Positions 29,620 to 39,264 of a stretch of 64,000 bases of DNA are shown here, one piece after another (position 1 is the stretch's first letter; each line of letters starts with the position of its first letter). This DNA comes from Burkholderiaceae bacterium (lineage in GTDB: Bacteria; Pseudomonadota; Gammaproteobacteria; Burkholderiales; Burkholderiaceae_D): contig JAOASL010000003.1 of NCBI GenBank assembly GCA_030158675.1, forward strand, positions 62,001 through 126,000. The letters are read 5' to 3'. Below the pieces are notes generated by a model, which was not told where the DNA came from, did no database searches, and worked only from the letters and a program-made list of their open reading frames with translations. Position numbers and translations under genes: made by a program.

Positions 29620-30426
29620 TCAGTGTGTATTCGCAGGGGTTCTTGTGTAAGCGACCAACAGCAGCGCAGCGCCCAGCGCTACCATCGGTAGCGACAACAT
29701 CTGGCCGGCCGAGATGGTCCATCCAGCGACGCTGACTTCGTAATCCGGCGTGCGGAAGTATTCGGTGAAGAAGCGCGCGCAGCCATAGCCGGCGGCGAAC
29801 AGGCCGCTGACGGCGAGGTAGGGGCGCGGCTTGCGCGCATATAGCCAGAGCGCGATGAACAGCAGCACGCCGTCGACCAGCGCCTGATAAATCGGCGACG
29901 GATGGCGCGGCAGCGCGTCCACGCTTGGCCATACCATCGCCCACGGCAGCGTGGCGTCCGCGACGCGGCCGGGCAATTCTGCGTTGATGAAGTTGCCGAT
30001 GCGGCCGAATGCATAGCCGAGCGGCACCAGCGGCGCGATCAGGTCCATCACCTCCATCCAGCGACGCCCGTGTTTGCGCGCCCATAGTGCCATCGCAAGC
30101 AGCACGCCGAGGAAGCCGCCATGGAAGGACATGCCGCCTTTCCAGACCGCCAACATCTCGGCCGGGTTGGCGAGATAGTAAGCGGGGTGGTAGAACAGCA
30201 CCTCGCCCAATCGTCCGCCAAGCACCACGCCGAGCACGCCGTAGAACAGCATGTCCTCGATATGTTCCGGCTTCCAGCCGGCGGCCGCGATATGCGGCTG
30301 GCGCGTGCGCAGTCGGCCAAGCAGGATCACCTGTACGAAGGCCGCCAGGTACATCAGGCCGTACCAGCGCACGGCAAGGGGACCGATCGCGAATGCAATC
30401 GGATCAGGCATCGGGTGGATCAGCAT
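29620..30426 (-). CDS. lgt: Prolipoprotein diacylglyceryl transferase
   Basis: A 268-residue inner-membrane enzyme with about seven helices. It moves diacylglycerol from phosphatidylglycerol to the lipobox Cys of prelipoproteins. Diagnostic motifs are [24 protein letters not shown] (catalytic His region) and the Lgt signature [14 protein letters not shown]. Start and the preceding regulator's stop are adjacent (30426/30427), so lgt is probably read from the same transcript as the LysR gene. Confidence 0.97.
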   Translation of the reverse strand: MLIHPMPDPIAFAIGPLAVRWYGLMYLAAFVQVILLGRLRTRQPHIAAAGWKPEHIEDMLFYGVLGVVLGGRLGEVLFYHPAYYLANPAEMLAVWKGGMSFHGGFLGVLLAMALWARKHGRRWMEVMDLIAPLVPLGYAFGRIGNFINAELPGRVADATLPWAMVWPSVDALPRHPSPIYQALVDGVLLFIALWLYARKPRPYLAVSGLFAAGYGCARFFTEYFRTPDYEVSVAGWTISAGQMLSLPMVALGAALLLVAYTRTPANTH

Positions 30427-31323
30427 CTAGCGTTTCTTTCGCATCAGTTCGACGAAGGCGGACAGGACCGGCGACGCATTGTCGCGCCGCCACGCGAGGC
30501 CGAATTCGACTTTCGGCGACGCCTCTTTCAGCGCACGGTACTCAACGCCGGGCCGCTTCAGATTGGACACGGATTGTGGCACAAGCGCGATGCCCATACC
30601 CGCCGAAACGAGGCTGACGATGGTCTGCATCTGGATGGCTTCCTGACCAATGCGCGGCGGCGCAATGCCGGCGTCGTGGAAGCAGCTGAAGATCAGGTCC
30701 TGAAAGCGCGGGCCGATCCGGCGCGGGAAAATCACCAGCGGCTGATCTGCCACCTGTTTCAATGAGACCGTGCGATGCCGCGCATGCGGGCTGTGCTCGG
30801 GCAGTGCGAGTACCAGCGGCTCCGACAACAGTGGCAGGTAGATGATTTCCCGCTTCGTCGTGTCTGGCAGCGGCGCGATCACGATGCCCGCGTCGATGGT
30901 ACCGTCGGCCAGCATGTCGAGCTGAACGTCGGTGGTGGCTTCCTGCAGAGACACCTGTACCGCCGGATAGGCGGTGGAGAACTCGCGCAGCGCGGCCGGC
31001 AGCACGTTGTAGTCGGCGATCGATACGAAGGCGAGCGACAGTGTGCCGCTCTCGCCAGCGGCCGCGCGCCTGGCCAGCGCCGGCAGCGCTTCGGTCTGCT
31101 GCAACAGCCGGCGCGCTTCCGGCAGCAGTGCGTCGCCGGCGGCGGTCAGCGCGACTGAGCGGCGGGTGCGTGCGAACAGAGCCGTGCCCAGCTTCGCCTC
31201 CAGCGACTGAATCGCTTGTGACAGCGGAGGTTGCGTCATGTGCAGCCGCTGCGCCGCACGGCCGAAGTGCATTTCCTCGGCGACCGCAACGAAATAGCGC
31301 AGCTGGCGCAGTTCGATGTTCAT
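30427..31323 (-). CDS. LysR-family regulator divergent from ilvD
   Basis: A 298-residue LysR protein. The N-terminal HTH spans MNIELRQLRYFVAVAEEMHFGRAAQRLHMTQPPLSQAIQSLE, followed by the two-lobed effector domain. The sequence is of the BenM/CatM/CbbR-like group (EEMHFGRAAQRLHMTQPPLSQ). The start at 31323 was chosen by family alignment; the frame extends 21 codons upstream into the shared promoter. It lies head-to-head with ilvD with a 111-bp gap and likely controls ilvD and itself. The inducer is unknown. Confidence 0.88.
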   Translation of the reverse strand: MNIELRQLRYFVAVAEEMHFGRAAQRLHMTQPPLSQAIQSLEAKLGTALFARTRRSVALTAAGDALLPEARRLLQQTEALPALARRAAAGESGTLSLAFVSIADYNVLPAALREFSTAYPAVQVSLQEATTDVQLDMLADGTIDAGIVIAPLPDTTKREIIYLPLLSEPLVLALPEHSPHARHRTVSLKQVADQPLVIFPRRIGPRFQDLIFSCFHDAGIAPPRIGQEAIQMQTIVSLVSAGMGIALVPQSVSNLKRPGVEYRALKEASPKVEFGLAWRRDNASPVLSAFVELMRKKR

Positions 31324-31341
31324 CTGTGATTCAAAATAAGT

Positions 31342-31358
31342 ATCAATAATTGGTGGAT
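31342..31358. promoter_or_regulatory. LysR-type dyad (ATC-N11-GAT)
   Basis: ATC-AATAATTGGTG-GAT lies between the divergent LysR gene and ilvD, just upstream of the ilvD -35. It has the length of the T-N11-A box bound by LysR regulators. Position is good; the arms are short, so the call is tentative. Confidence 0.35.
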
Positions 31359-31365
31359 CATATAT

Positions 31366-31394
31366 TTGACAGCATTTTGTTCGCAAGGCATGGT
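31366..31394 (+). promoter_or_regulatory. Candidate sigma-70 promoter of ilvD
   Basis: A perfect -35 TTGACA (31366-31371) is followed after 17 bp by CATGGT (31389-31394), a weak -10 matching 3 of 6. A weak -10 fits an activated promoter, consistent with the LysR dyad next to it. Confidence 0.45.
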
Positions 31395-31434
31395 TACGCT
31401 CTTTTCATATTTCAACCGATCATCCGGAGACTCC

Positions 31435-33108
31435 ATGGCTGACAACGAACGTTCCAAGCACATTACCGAAGGCGTGGCGCGCAGCCCGAACCGCGCGATG
31501 TATTACGCAATGGGTTACAAGAAGGAAGACTTCAGCAACCCGATGATCGGCATCGCCAATGGTCATTCGACCATCACGCCGTGCAACTCCGGCCTGCAGA
31601 AACTGGCGGACGCCGCGATCGCCGCCACCAGCGCATCGGGCGCGAACCCGCAGGTGTTCGGCACGCCGACCATCTCCGATGGCATGTCGATGGGCACCGA
31701 AGGCATGAAGTACTCGCTGATCTCGCGCGAAGTGATCGCGGACTGCATCGAGACCTGCGTTCAGGGCCAGTGGATGGACGGCTGTGTCGTCATCGGCGGC
31801 TGCGACAAGAACATGCCGGGCGGGATGATCGCGCTGGCGCGCACCAACGTGCCGGGCATCTATGTGTACGGCGGCACCATCAAGGCTGGCAAATGGAAGG
31901 GCACCGACCTGAACATCGTGTCTGCGTTCGAGGCGGTTGGTCAGTTCACCGGCGGCAATATGTCGCAGGAAGACTTCGACGGCATCGAGAAAAACGCCTG
32001 CCCGTCGACGGGTTCGTGTGGCGGCATGTACACCGCGAACACCATGTCGTCGTCATTCGAGGCGCTCGGCATGTCGCTGCTGTATTCATCGACGATGGCT
32101 AACCCGGATGAAGAGAAAGTGCGCTCGGCCGAGGAATCGGCGCGCGTGCTGGTACAGGCGGTTCGCAACAACCTGAAGCCGCGCGACATCATTACCCGCA
32201 AGTCGATCGAGAACGCCGTTGCAGTGATCATGGCGACCGGTGGTTCCACCAACGCCGTGCTGCACTATCTGGCCATCGCGCACGCAGCGCAGGTCGACTG
32301 GACCATCGACGATTTCGAGCGCATGCGCAAGAAAGTGCCAGTCATCTGCAACATGAAGCCGTCCGGTCAATACCTGGCGACTGATCTGCACGTGGCCGGT
32401 GGCGTGCCGCAAGTGATGAAGATCCTGCTGAACGCCGGCCTGCTGCACGGCGACTGCATCACCATCACTGGCAAGACCATCGCCGAAGAACTGGCGAATG
32501 TGCCGGACCAGCCGCGCGCTGACCAGGACGTGATCATGCCGATCGAGAAGGCCCTGTACAAAGAAGGTCACCTGGCCATCCTGAAGGGCAATCTGGCGAG
32601 CGAAGGCTGTGTTGCAAAGATCACCGGCCTGAAGAATCCGGCCATCACTGGCCCGGCGCGCGTGTTCGACGACGAGCCGTCGGCGATGGACGCGATTCTG
32701 GCAAACAAGATCAATGCGGGCGACGTGCTCGTGCTGCGCTACCTCGGCCCGAAGGGTGGTCCGGGCATGCCGGAAATGCTGTCGCCGACATCGGCGCTGG
32801 TCGGCAAGGGCTTGGGCGAGTCCGTTGGCCTGATCACTGACGGCCGTTTCTCTGGCGGTACCTGGGGCATGGTGGTCGGCCACGTCGCGCCCGAGGCTTT
32901 TGTCGGCGGCAATATCGCGCTGGTGCAGGAAGGCGACTCGGTCACGATCGATGCGCATAAGCTGCTGATTCAGGTAAACGTGTCCGACGAAGAACTCGAG
33001 CTTCGCCGCAAGACATGGAAACAGCCAGCGCCGAAATATACGCGTGGCGTGCTGGCTAAATTTTCCAAATTGGCATCGACGGCAAGCAAGGGTGCCGTCA
33101 CCGACTAA
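31435..33108 (+). CDS. ilvD: Dihydroxy-acid dehydratase
   Basis: A 557-residue Fe-S enzyme of valine, isoleucine, leucine and CoA precursor synthesis; it dehydrates 2,3-dihydroxy-isovalerate and -methylvalerate. The cluster-ligand region shows Cys50 ([10 protein letters not shown]), Cys123 ([10 protein letters not shown]) and Cys195 ([16 protein letters not shown]). Length is that of the shorter ilvD subgroup. The start at 31435 has CCGGAG 8 bases upstream; the 23-codon upstream extension overlaps the promoter and is rejected. Confidence 0.97.
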   Translation: MADNERSKHITEGVARSPNRAMYYAMGYKKEDFSNPMIGIANGHSTITPCNSGLQKLADAAIAATSASGANPQVFGTPTISDGMSMGTEGMKYSLISREVIADCIETCVQGQWMDGCVVIGGCDKNMPGGMIALARTNVPGIYVYGGTIKAGKWKGTDLNIVSAFEAVGQFTGGNMSQEDFDGIEKNACPSTGSCGGMYTANTMSSSFEALGMSLLYSSTMANPDEEKVRSAEESARVLVQAVRNNLKPRDIITRKSIENAVAVIMATGGSTNAVLHYLAIAHAAQVDWTIDDFERMRKKVPVICNMKPSGQYLATDLHVAGGVPQVMKILLNAGLLHGDCITITGKTIAEELANVPDQPRADQDVIMPIEKALYKEGHLAILKGNLASEGCVAKITGLKNPAITGPARVFDDEPSAMDAILANKINAGDVLVLRYLGPKGGPGMPEMLSPTSALVGKGLGESVGLITDGRFSGGTWGMVVGHVAPEAFVGGNIALVQEGDSVTIDAHKLLIQVNVSDEELELRRKTWKQPAPKYTRGVLAKFSKLASTASKGAVTD

Positions 33109-33230
33109 ATATCGTGTGAATGAGTGTAACCGTCGCGAACAGCGTGTTCGCGGCGGTGTTAAGTTCCGCTCTGAGCACGAAACAAAATTCGAGTTAAAAT
33201 TCGGCCACTTTTACCTATCTGGAGAGAGTC

Positions 33231-33539
33231 ATGAAACAAATTCTGGTCGCCGTCGCAGCCGTTGCTGCACTGGCATCGAACGCAGCGTTCGCCAATGAAC
33301 AGCTGGCTAAAGAGAAGAACTGCCTGGCGTGCCATGCGGTTGACGCCAAGCTCGTCGGCCCGGCCTACAAGGACGTCGCTGCCAAGTACAAAGCCGACAA
33401 GTCGGCAGAAGGCAAGCTGGCTACGAAGATCCAGAAGGGCGGCAGTGGCGTCTGGGGCCAGATCCCGATGCCGGCCAACCCGCAGGTGTCGGATGCCGAA
33501 GCACGCACGCTGGCCAAGTGGATTCTGAGCCTGAAGTAA
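33231..33539 (+). CDS. Periplasmic cytochrome c551/c552
   Basis: A 102-residue class I monohaem cytochrome c. A signal peptide (residues 1-21, ending AAFA) leads to the haem site CLACH (31-35). The distal Met lies at residue 80 in IPMPANP, as in cytochrome c551/c552 of Pseudomonas and betaproteobacteria. It carries electrons to terminal oxidases or reductases. GGAGAGAG precedes the ATG. A strong terminator follows within 20 bp, so it is monocistronic. Confidence 0.95.
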   Translation: MKQILVAVAAVAALASNAAFANEQLAKEKNCLACHAVDAKLVGPAYKDVAAKYKADKSAEGKLATKIQKGGSGVWGQIPMPANPQVSDAEARTLAKWILSLK

Positions 33540-33554
33540 TCGTTTCGCTCGCGA

Positions 33555-33588
33555 CAAAAAAGCGCCTCGTCTGAGGCGCTTTTGTTTT
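33555..33588. terminator. Bidirectional terminator
   Basis: AGCGCCTC (33561-33568) pairs with GAGGCGCT (33573-33580) around a 4-base loop. A-run on the left and TTTTGTTTT on the right make it work on both strands: for the cytochrome gene and, in the other direction, for the substrate-binding protein gene ending at 33636. Confidence 0.9.
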
Positions 33589-33635
33589 ATGCCGTCCCGT
33601 TGTCAGCGGGACGATCCTGGTGGTAGGTTCGTGCC

Positions 33636-34769
33636 TTAGTGAACGACCGCAATCTGCGCGCGCTTGCCACCCCGGAAGGTATACAGCGTCAGCGTGCCGG
33701 TCTTCATATCGCCGCGCGCATCGAATTCGATCAGGCCGGTCACGCCCTGATAGCGGCTCTTTGCCAATTCAGGAAGGTACTTCGCCGGCTCGGCGGAGTT
33801 CGCGCGCTGCATGGCGTCGGCCATTACCATCACGGCGTCATACACATAGGGCGCATACAGCTTCACGTCGATACCGAATTTCTTGCGGTAGTCGGCGCGG
33901 AAATTTTCCATTGTTTTCCTCTGGTTTTCTTCGACGCCGCCTGCCTCTGCACAGACTACCTGATCGTCGCCCATGCCGGTGCCGGCCAGCGCCGGCAGCT
34001 GTTCGGTGCAGATACCATCGCCGCCCATGAATTTCACGTTGACGCCAAGCTGCTTCATTTGCCGCAGCATCGGCCCGCCGACCGCATCCATGCCGCCGAA
34101 GAACACCAGGTCAGGCGACTTGCCTTTGATGGCGGTCAGGATCGCATTGAAGTCGGTCGCTTTGTCATTGGTGTACTGCCGGCCGACGATGCGGATGCCG
34201 GCCGCCTTCGCCGCCTTGGCGAATTCGTCCGCGACGCCCTGGCCGTAGGCGGTACGGTCGTCAATGATCGCGATGTTCTTTACTTTCAGCGAGTTCGCCG
34301 CATAACGGCCCAGCGCTCCGCCGAGTTGCGCGTCATTGGCGACCACGCGGAACGCGCCCTTGTATCCCTGCTGTGTGTACTTCGGGTTGGTCGATGACGG
34401 CGAGATCTGCGGTATGCCGTGATCGTTATAGATTTTCGATGCAGGAATCGTGGTGCCCGAATTCAGGTGGCCGATCACGCCGACCACTTTGGCGTCAGCG
34501 AGCTTTTGCGCGACCGCCGTTGCCTGCTGCGGGTTCGCGCCGTCGTCTTCGGCGAACAGCTGGAACTTCACTTTCTTGCCGCCGATAGTGACGCCTTTTG
34601 CGTTCAGCACATCGATGGCCATGCGCGCGCCGTTTTCATTGTCCTTGCCAAGGTGAGCGATCGGGCCGGACAAAGGGCCGACATGGCCGATTTTCACGAT
34701 CTGCTCCTCGGCGCTGGCACCGGTGGCCAGCAGGGCAAGCAGGGACAGGCTATAGGGTCGAATGCGCAT
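33636..34769 (-). CDS. Branched-chain amino acid ABC transporter substrate-binding protein
   Basis: A 377-residue periplasmic binding protein of the LivJ/LivK type. The signal peptide (1-20, ending ASA) is followed by VKIGHVGPLSGPIAHLGKDNENGARMAID, the family N-terminus. ISPSSTNPKYTQQG and AIIDDRTAYGQGVADEF are ligand-region motifs. The start at 34769 is preceded by GGAGACC; the frame continues 289 codons upstream through dadA in another frame and is rejected. No permease or ATPase is adjacent, so it must use components coded elsewhere. dadA lies 179 bp upstream on the same strand. Confidence 0.92.
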   Translation of the reverse strand: MRIRPYSLSLLALLATGASAEEQIVKIGHVGPLSGPIAHLGKDNENGARMAIDVLNAKGVTIGGKKVKFQLFAEDDGANPQQATAVAQKLADAKVVGVIGHLNSGTTIPASKIYNDHGIPQISPSSTNPKYTQQGYKGAFRVVANDAQLGGALGRYAANSLKVKNIAIIDDRTAYGQGVADEFAKAAKAAGIRIVGRQYTNDKATDFNAILTAIKGKSPDLVFFGGMDAVGGPMLRQMKQLGVNVKFMGGDGICTEQLPALAGTGMGDDQVVCAEAGGVEENQRKTMENFRADYRKKFGIDVKLYAPYVYDAVMVMADAMQRANSAEPAKYLPELAKSRYQGVTGLIEFDARGDMKTGTLTLYTFRGGKRAQIAVVH

Positions 34770-34948
34770 CGATGGTCTCCGCGATGAAATGAGTGAGGTG
34801 GGGTTGCCAGCGCAGAAGGTAATACAAGAAATGCACCAGTGGCAATGGCCGAGTGGGAAAGGCGGCAATCCGCCGGACGCTGCGAAAAGCCCGCAACCGG
34901 GCGGCCCGGCGATTTTCTCGACCGCGCGGTGCGTCGCGACTGCCGGAG

Positions 34949-36265
34949 TCAGCTCTTTGCCGCGACCGAGATCAGCGGCCGTCCTTCGCGTGCCGGCGTG
35001 AGACCGGTAAATGCGAAGTCCACATCGGGACGGCGGCCGGACACGATGTCGGCGATGGCCTTGCCCGAGCCGCAGCCCATGGTCCAGCCCAGCGTGCCAT
35101 GGCCGGTGTTCAGGAACAGGTTGGCAAGCTTCGTCTTGCCAATATAAGGCACGTTCGACGGCGTCAGCGGCCGCAGCCCGGTCCAGTACTGCGGATGCGC
35201 GTAGTCGCATGCGTCCGGAAACAGCTCGCGCGTGCGTCGCGTGATTGCTTCGCAGCGCACCGGGTTCAGTTCGCGCGTGTAGCCGTTCAGCTCGGCCGTG
35301 CCGGCCACGCGCAGGCGGTCGCCGAGGCGCGAGATCACCAGCTTGTGGCCGTCGTCGGTCAGCGATACATGCGGCGCGCGATCCGGATGCGTCACCTGAT
35401 ATGTGGCCGAATAGCCTTTGCCCGGATAGAGCATCAGGTCGATGCCGATGCCGCTGGCCAGCGCCTGCGAGAAGCTGCCCAGCGCCAGTACGTAGCTGTC
35501 TGCATGCAGCCTTTGATGACGTCCGTGTTCGTCGATCACCTCGACGCCAGCCACGCGCGCGGCCGCACCGCTGCCCTCGGTCAGCAGCCGTGTGATGCTG
35601 GTGCTGAAACGGAATTGCACGCCGGCTTCTGCGCATTTTTCAGCGAGGCCGGTGGTGAATTTGTAGATGTCGCCGGACTCATCGGTAGCGGTGAAATCGC
35701 CGCCGGCGATCTTCTGCCGGATCGCGGCCAGCGCCGGTTCGATGCGGACCACCTCGTCGGCCGAGATGGTCTGCCGCGGGCAGCCGAGTTCGCGCATCAG
35801 CTTCGCTGCCGGCAGCGATTGCCTGAATTCGGCTTCGTCGGTGTAGAAGTGCAGAATGCCGCGTGATTCGCAGTCATAGGCGATGCCGGTCTCGGCGCGC
35901 ACTGCCTGCAGTGTTTGCCGGCTGTACTCGGCGATGGCGATGATCTGCCGGATGTTGTGTGCCGTGCGACCCGGCGTGCATTCGCGCAGGAAGGCCAGGC
36001 CCCAGCGCCATTGCAGCCACTCGGGGCGCAAGCGGAACAACAGCGGCGCATCTTCGCGTCCCAGCCATTTCAGCAGTTTCACCGGCGCCGACGGATTGGC
36101 CCAAGGCTCCGCGTGCGACACCGAGATCTGACCGCCGTTCGCGAAGCTGGTCTCCTGGGCCGGGCCGGGCTGACGGTCGACGACGGTCACTTCATGGCCG
36201 GCCTTCTGCAGGAACCATGCGGAGGTGGTGCCGACAATGCCTGCACCGAGGACGATGACTTTCAT
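34949..36265 (-). CDS. dadA: D-amino acid dehydrogenase, small subunit
   Basis: A 438-residue FAD enzyme that oxidises D-amino acids (mainly D-alanine) to 2-oxo acids and passes electrons to the membrane chain. The dinucleotide fold MKVIVLGAGIVGTTSAW has GxGxxG at 7-12. FANGGQISVSHAEPWANP and the C-terminal GHGTLGWTMGCGSGKAIADI are DadA signatures. The full length matches E. coli DadA. The substrate-binding protein gene follows it and could supply amino acids, but that link is inferred. Confidence 0.95.
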   Translation of the reverse strand: MKVIVLGAGIVGTTSAWFLQKAGHEVTVVDRQPGPAQETSFANGGQISVSHAEPWANPSAPVKLLKWLGREDAPLLFRLRPEWLQWRWGLAFLRECTPGRTAHNIRQIIAIAEYSRQTLQAVRAETGIAYDCESRGILHFYTDEAEFRQSLPAAKLMRELGCPRQTISADEVVRIEPALAAIRQKIAGGDFTATDESGDIYKFTTGLAEKCAEAGVQFRFSTSITRLLTEGSGAAARVAGVEVIDEHGRHQRLHADSYVLALGSFSQALASGIGIDLMLYPGKGYSATYQVTHPDRAPHVSLTDDGHKLVISRLGDRLRVAGTAELNGYTRELNPVRCEAITRRTRELFPDACDYAHPQYWTGLRPLTPSNVPYIGKTKLANLFLNTGHGTLGWTMGCGSGKAIADIVSGRRPDVDFAFTGLTPAREGRPLISVAAKS

Positions 36266-36336
36266 GATGAACCCTGTGTGGTGCGATCAGGACGAGAAAA
36301 ATGATCGCGATGAATGCATTCAGGATTGTCGGGCGC

Positions 36337-36759
36337 TCAGTGGTGTTGATTGGCCGCCTGGCTGGCTTCTTTCGTCAACGCGGCGCGTATGTCGTCTCGC
36401 AGTCGCTGCTCGAGCAATCCGCCGACTTGGTGTGCGACATGCGTCGAAAGTTCCGCTGATATCGTCTGCATGGCCGCTGGCAGCAGCGTCGTCAGCATCG
36501 CCTGCACTTCCGATTGCAGTCGTGCACCGACCACATTCATGAGCGCTTCGCGTAGCGCATTTTCGACCAGCAGCGGTACTTCTTGAGCCAGGCTGGCCGC
36601 AAGTCGTTCGGCCAGCGCTTCGTGCTGCGGGTCGGGCCGGGGTGCCGACGGGGGCTTGTTCCAGCGATCATTGGCTGCGGCGAGCTTAGCTGCGTCAGCA
36701 GTGGTTGCCGGCTCGATGATGTCGGTTAGCAGCGGCAGGTCCAGGTCTTGGTCATTCAT
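36337..36759 (-). CDS. DUF2486-like protein downstream of holC
   Basis: A 140-residue, largely helical, acidic protein. It starts MNDQDLDLPLLTDII, then a Pro/Ala-rich linker and a long amphipathic helix region from residue 45 to the end. Proteins of this sort follow holC in Burkholderiales and are grouped as DUF2486. The start overlaps the holC stop by 4 bp, so it is co-translated. Function unknown; a role near the clamp-loader is suggested only by position. Confidence 0.72.
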   Translation of the reverse strand: MNDQDLDLPLLTDIIEPATTADAAKLAAANDRWNKPPSAPRPDPQHEALAERLAASLAQEVPLLVENALREALMNVVGARLQSEVQAMLTTLLPAAMQTISAELSTHVAHQVGGLLEQRLRDDIRAALTKEASQAANQHH

Positions 36760-37181
36760 GATTTTTCAGCGACAAAATGGGTAAGCGGATAACCGCGTTG
36801 CTGGTACTGGCGATAGCGTTCGCGTCCGGCCAGCAGATCCTCCTCGTCGGCAGACACTATTTCGAACATCCGCTCGAAGCGGGCGAAATGCGCCGGTGTT
36901 TCGCGCGACAGATTGAGCAGTATCTGATGATGGGGCAATGCCTGTCCGGCGTCATGCGTCAGGATCACCGGCGTCACGCCGGCCAGTTCATCGCCGGCGT
37001 TCACATGCGGCAGGAAATCCTGTTCCGAAAAGGTCCACAGCGCATCGTCGATCGCGGTCATCTGCGCAGGATTGGCGGCAAACACGACGATTTTCATGTC
37101 GGCCGAGCGCGCCTTGCGTACCAGACGACACGCATAGGCGATCTTGTCCGGCACTTTGCTGTGGAAGTCGATGCGCGTCAT
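36756..37181 (-). CDS. holC: DNA polymerase III chi subunit
   Basis: A 141-residue chi subunit, which links the clamp loader to SSB. MTRIDFHSKVPDKIAYACRLVRKA, then VVFAANPAQMTAIDDALWTFSEQDFLPHV, is the HolC core. The start overlaps the prlC stop by 4 bp, and the stop overlaps the next gene by 4 bp. Three genes in a row (prlC, holC, DUF2486-like) are coupled this way. In many Burkholderiales holC follows pepA instead; here the peptidase upstream is prlC. Confidence 0.92.
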   Translation of the reverse strand: MTRIDFHSKVPDKIAYACRLVRKARSADMKIVVFAANPAQMTAIDDALWTFSEQDFLPHVNAGDELAGVTPVILTHDAGQALPHHQILLNLSRETPAHFARFERMFEIVSADEEDLLAGRERYRQYQQRGYPLTHFVAEKS

Positions 37182-39247
37182 CCGTTGGCCTGCACCATGC
37201 CGCTATGGCGCAGCAGCGCATCAATACTCGGCTCGCGTCCGCGGAATGCGGTGAACGATTCCAGTGCCGTGCGCGAACCGCCAATCGACAGGATCTCACG
37301 GTGAAACGCCAGCCCGGTCGCGGCGAGCCGGTTCGGATCACCCTGCGCTTCCTCGAAGGCGCCGTAGGCGTCGGCCGACAGGACTTCGGCCCATTTGTAG
37401 CTGTAGTAACCGGCTGCATAGCCGCCCGCAAAGATATGTGAAAACGAATTCTGGAAGCGGTTGAACGCCGGTGGCACCACCACGGCGACGCGATGGCGCA
37501 CTTCAGCCAGTACGTCGGCAACGCTCTTGCTGCCGTTCGGGTCATAGTCAAAATGCAGGTGCATGTCGAACAGCGAGAACTCGACCTGCCGCAGCATCTG
37601 CAGCCCGGACTGGAAATTCTTTGCGGCGATCATTTTGTCGTACAGCGCGCGCGGTAGTGCCGCGCCGGTATCCGCTTGTGCGGTCATGTGCTGCAGCACG
37701 TCCCATTCCCAGCAAAAATTTTCCATGAACTGCGACGGCAGCTCGACCGCGTCCCATTCGACACCGGAGATGCCGGACACGCCGAGTTCGTCGACCGCGG
37801 TCAGCATATGGTGCAGCCCGTGCCCGAACTCGTGGAACAGCGTGATCACTTCGTCATGCGTGAAATAAGCGGGCCTCTTCACGCCGTCGACCACGGCCGG
37901 CTCGGTAAAGTTGCACGTCAGGTAAGCGATCGGGGTTTGCACATCGCCAGCGAGGTTTTTGCGGCCGCGTGCATCGTCCATCCAGGCGCCACCGCGCTTG
38001 CCGTTGCGCGCATACAGATCGAGGTAAAACTGGCCAACCAGCTTGCCCTGTTTCTCGATGCGGAAGAACTTCACGTCCGTATGCCAGACCGGGCCGCTGT
38101 CCGGACGGATCTCGACAGCGAACATGTTCTGGATCAGCCGGAACAAACCGTCGATCACTTTGTGCTCAGGGAAGTACATCTTCACTTCCTGCTCCGAGAA
38201 CGCATAGCGTTGCTCGCGCAGTTTTTCGGATGCGTAGGTGATGTCCCAGGCCTCGAGTTGTGCCAACCCCAGCTCGGACTTCGCGAAGGCGCGCAGCTCG
38301 GCGAGATCGTTTTCTGCGAACCGGCGTGCGCGCTGCGCGAGATCATCGAGGAAGCGGATCACCTGTTCCGGCGAACTGGCCATCTTCGGCACCAGTGACA
38401 CTTCGGCGAAGTTCGCATAGCCAAGCAGTTTTGCCTCTTCGTCGCGCAGCTTCAGGATCTCGACGATGTTCTGCGTGTTGTCCCACGCCGGATTGGCGCC
38501 CAGTTCAGAGGCCTTGGTTGCATTCGCGCGGTAGATGGTTTCGCGCAGTGCGCGGTCGTCCGCATACTGCAGGATCGGGAAATACGACGGAAAGTGCAGC
38601 GTGAAGCGCCAGCCCGTCTTGCCTTCGCGCTCGGCCGATGCGTACGCGGCCTGCTTAGCGTCGTCCGGTAGTCCGGCCAGTCGCGCCTCGTCGTCGACGA
38701 TCAGTTCATAGGCATTGGTCGCATCGAGCACATTTTCGGAGAAGCGCGTGGCCAGCGCTGCCTGCTGTTCCTGGAGCTCGGCGAAGCGTGCCTTCTTGTT
38801 GTCCGGCAGTTCGGCGCCGCCGAGACGGAAGTCGCGCACCGCATTGTCGATGATCTTCTTGCGCGCAGTCGGCAGCGTGGCATACCCGGCATCGGTCTGC
38901 AGCGCCTTGTATTTCTCGAACAGTTTCAGGTTCTGCCCGAGCTCGGTCCAGAACTCGGTGACCTTCGGCAGGTTCTCGTTGTAGGCGGCCCGCAGTTCGG
39001 GCGTATCGACCACCGCGTTCAGATGGCCGACCACGCCCCATGCGCGGCCAAGCCGCTCGGTGACGGCTTCCAGTGGCACGACAAAATCCTCCCAGCGGGC
39101 AGGCGCGTCCGGCGCCTCGAGTCGCTGCACCACCTGACGCGCGTCGTCGAGCAGCTGCGCGATTGCGGGCGTGACTTGTTCGGGCTGGAACAGATCGAAA
39201 CGGGGAAGATCGGTGAAATCGAGCAGGGCGTTGGTTGTCATGTGCAT
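37178..39247 (-). CDS. prlC: Oligopeptidase A (M3 zinc metallopeptidase)
   Basis: A 689-residue cytoplasmic M3 peptidase, matching the usual length of PrlC. The catalytic HEFGH is near residue 472 in ITLFHEFGHGLHHML, with the third zinc ligand region in SGVEWDAVELPSQFMENFCWE. YGSYKW-like segment AAGYYSYKWAEVLSADAYGAF near the C-terminus shapes the substrate site. It degrades signal peptides and short peptides. Translation may begin at 39247 or two codons later at 39241. folD lies 17 bp upstream on the same strand, so one transcript folD-prlC-holC-DUF2486 is likely. Confidence 0.95.
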   Translation of the reverse strand: MHMTTNALLDFTDLPRFDLFQPEQVTPAIAQLLDDARQVVQRLEAPDAPARWEDFVVPLEAVTERLGRAWGVVGHLNAVVDTPELRAAYNENLPKVTEFWTELGQNLKLFEKYKALQTDAGYATLPTARKKIIDNAVRDFRLGGAELPDNKKARFAELQEQQAALATRFSENVLDATNAYELIVDDEARLAGLPDDAKQAAYASAEREGKTGWRFTLHFPSYFPILQYADDRALRETIYRANATKASELGANPAWDNTQNIVEILKLRDEEAKLLGYANFAEVSLVPKMASSPEQVIRFLDDLAQRARRFAENDLAELRAFAKSELGLAQLEAWDITYASEKLREQRYAFSEQEVKMYFPEHKVIDGLFRLIQNMFAVEIRPDSGPVWHTDVKFFRIEKQGKLVGQFYLDLYARNGKRGGAWMDDARGRKNLAGDVQTPIAYLTCNFTEPAVVDGVKRPAYFTHDEVITLFHEFGHGLHHMLTAVDELGVSGISGVEWDAVELPSQFMENFCWEWDVLQHMTAQADTGAALPRALYDKMIAAKNFQSGLQMLRQVEFSLFDMHLHFDYDPNGSKSVADVLAEVRHRVAVVVPPAFNRFQNSFSHIFAGGYAAGYYSYKWAEVLSADAYGAFEEAQGDPNRLAATGLAFHREILSIGGSRTALESFTAFRGREPSIDALLRHSGMVQANG

Positions 39248-39264
39248 TCAGTGTTTGGGGTCAG

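Noticed and set aside
32086-32958. Minus-strand frame of 290 codons inside ilvD
   Set aside because: Antisense shadow of a strongly conserved gene; His/Arg/Val-rich with no motif.
34770-35636. N-terminal extension of the substrate-binding protein frame by 289 codons
   Set aside because: The extension overlaps dadA, is low in typical protein features and precedes a clear signal peptide and ribosome site at 34769.
36337-36759. Pseudogene call for the gene after holC
   Set aside because: The frame is intact, translationally coupled to holC and matches the usual position and size of DUF2486-type proteins.
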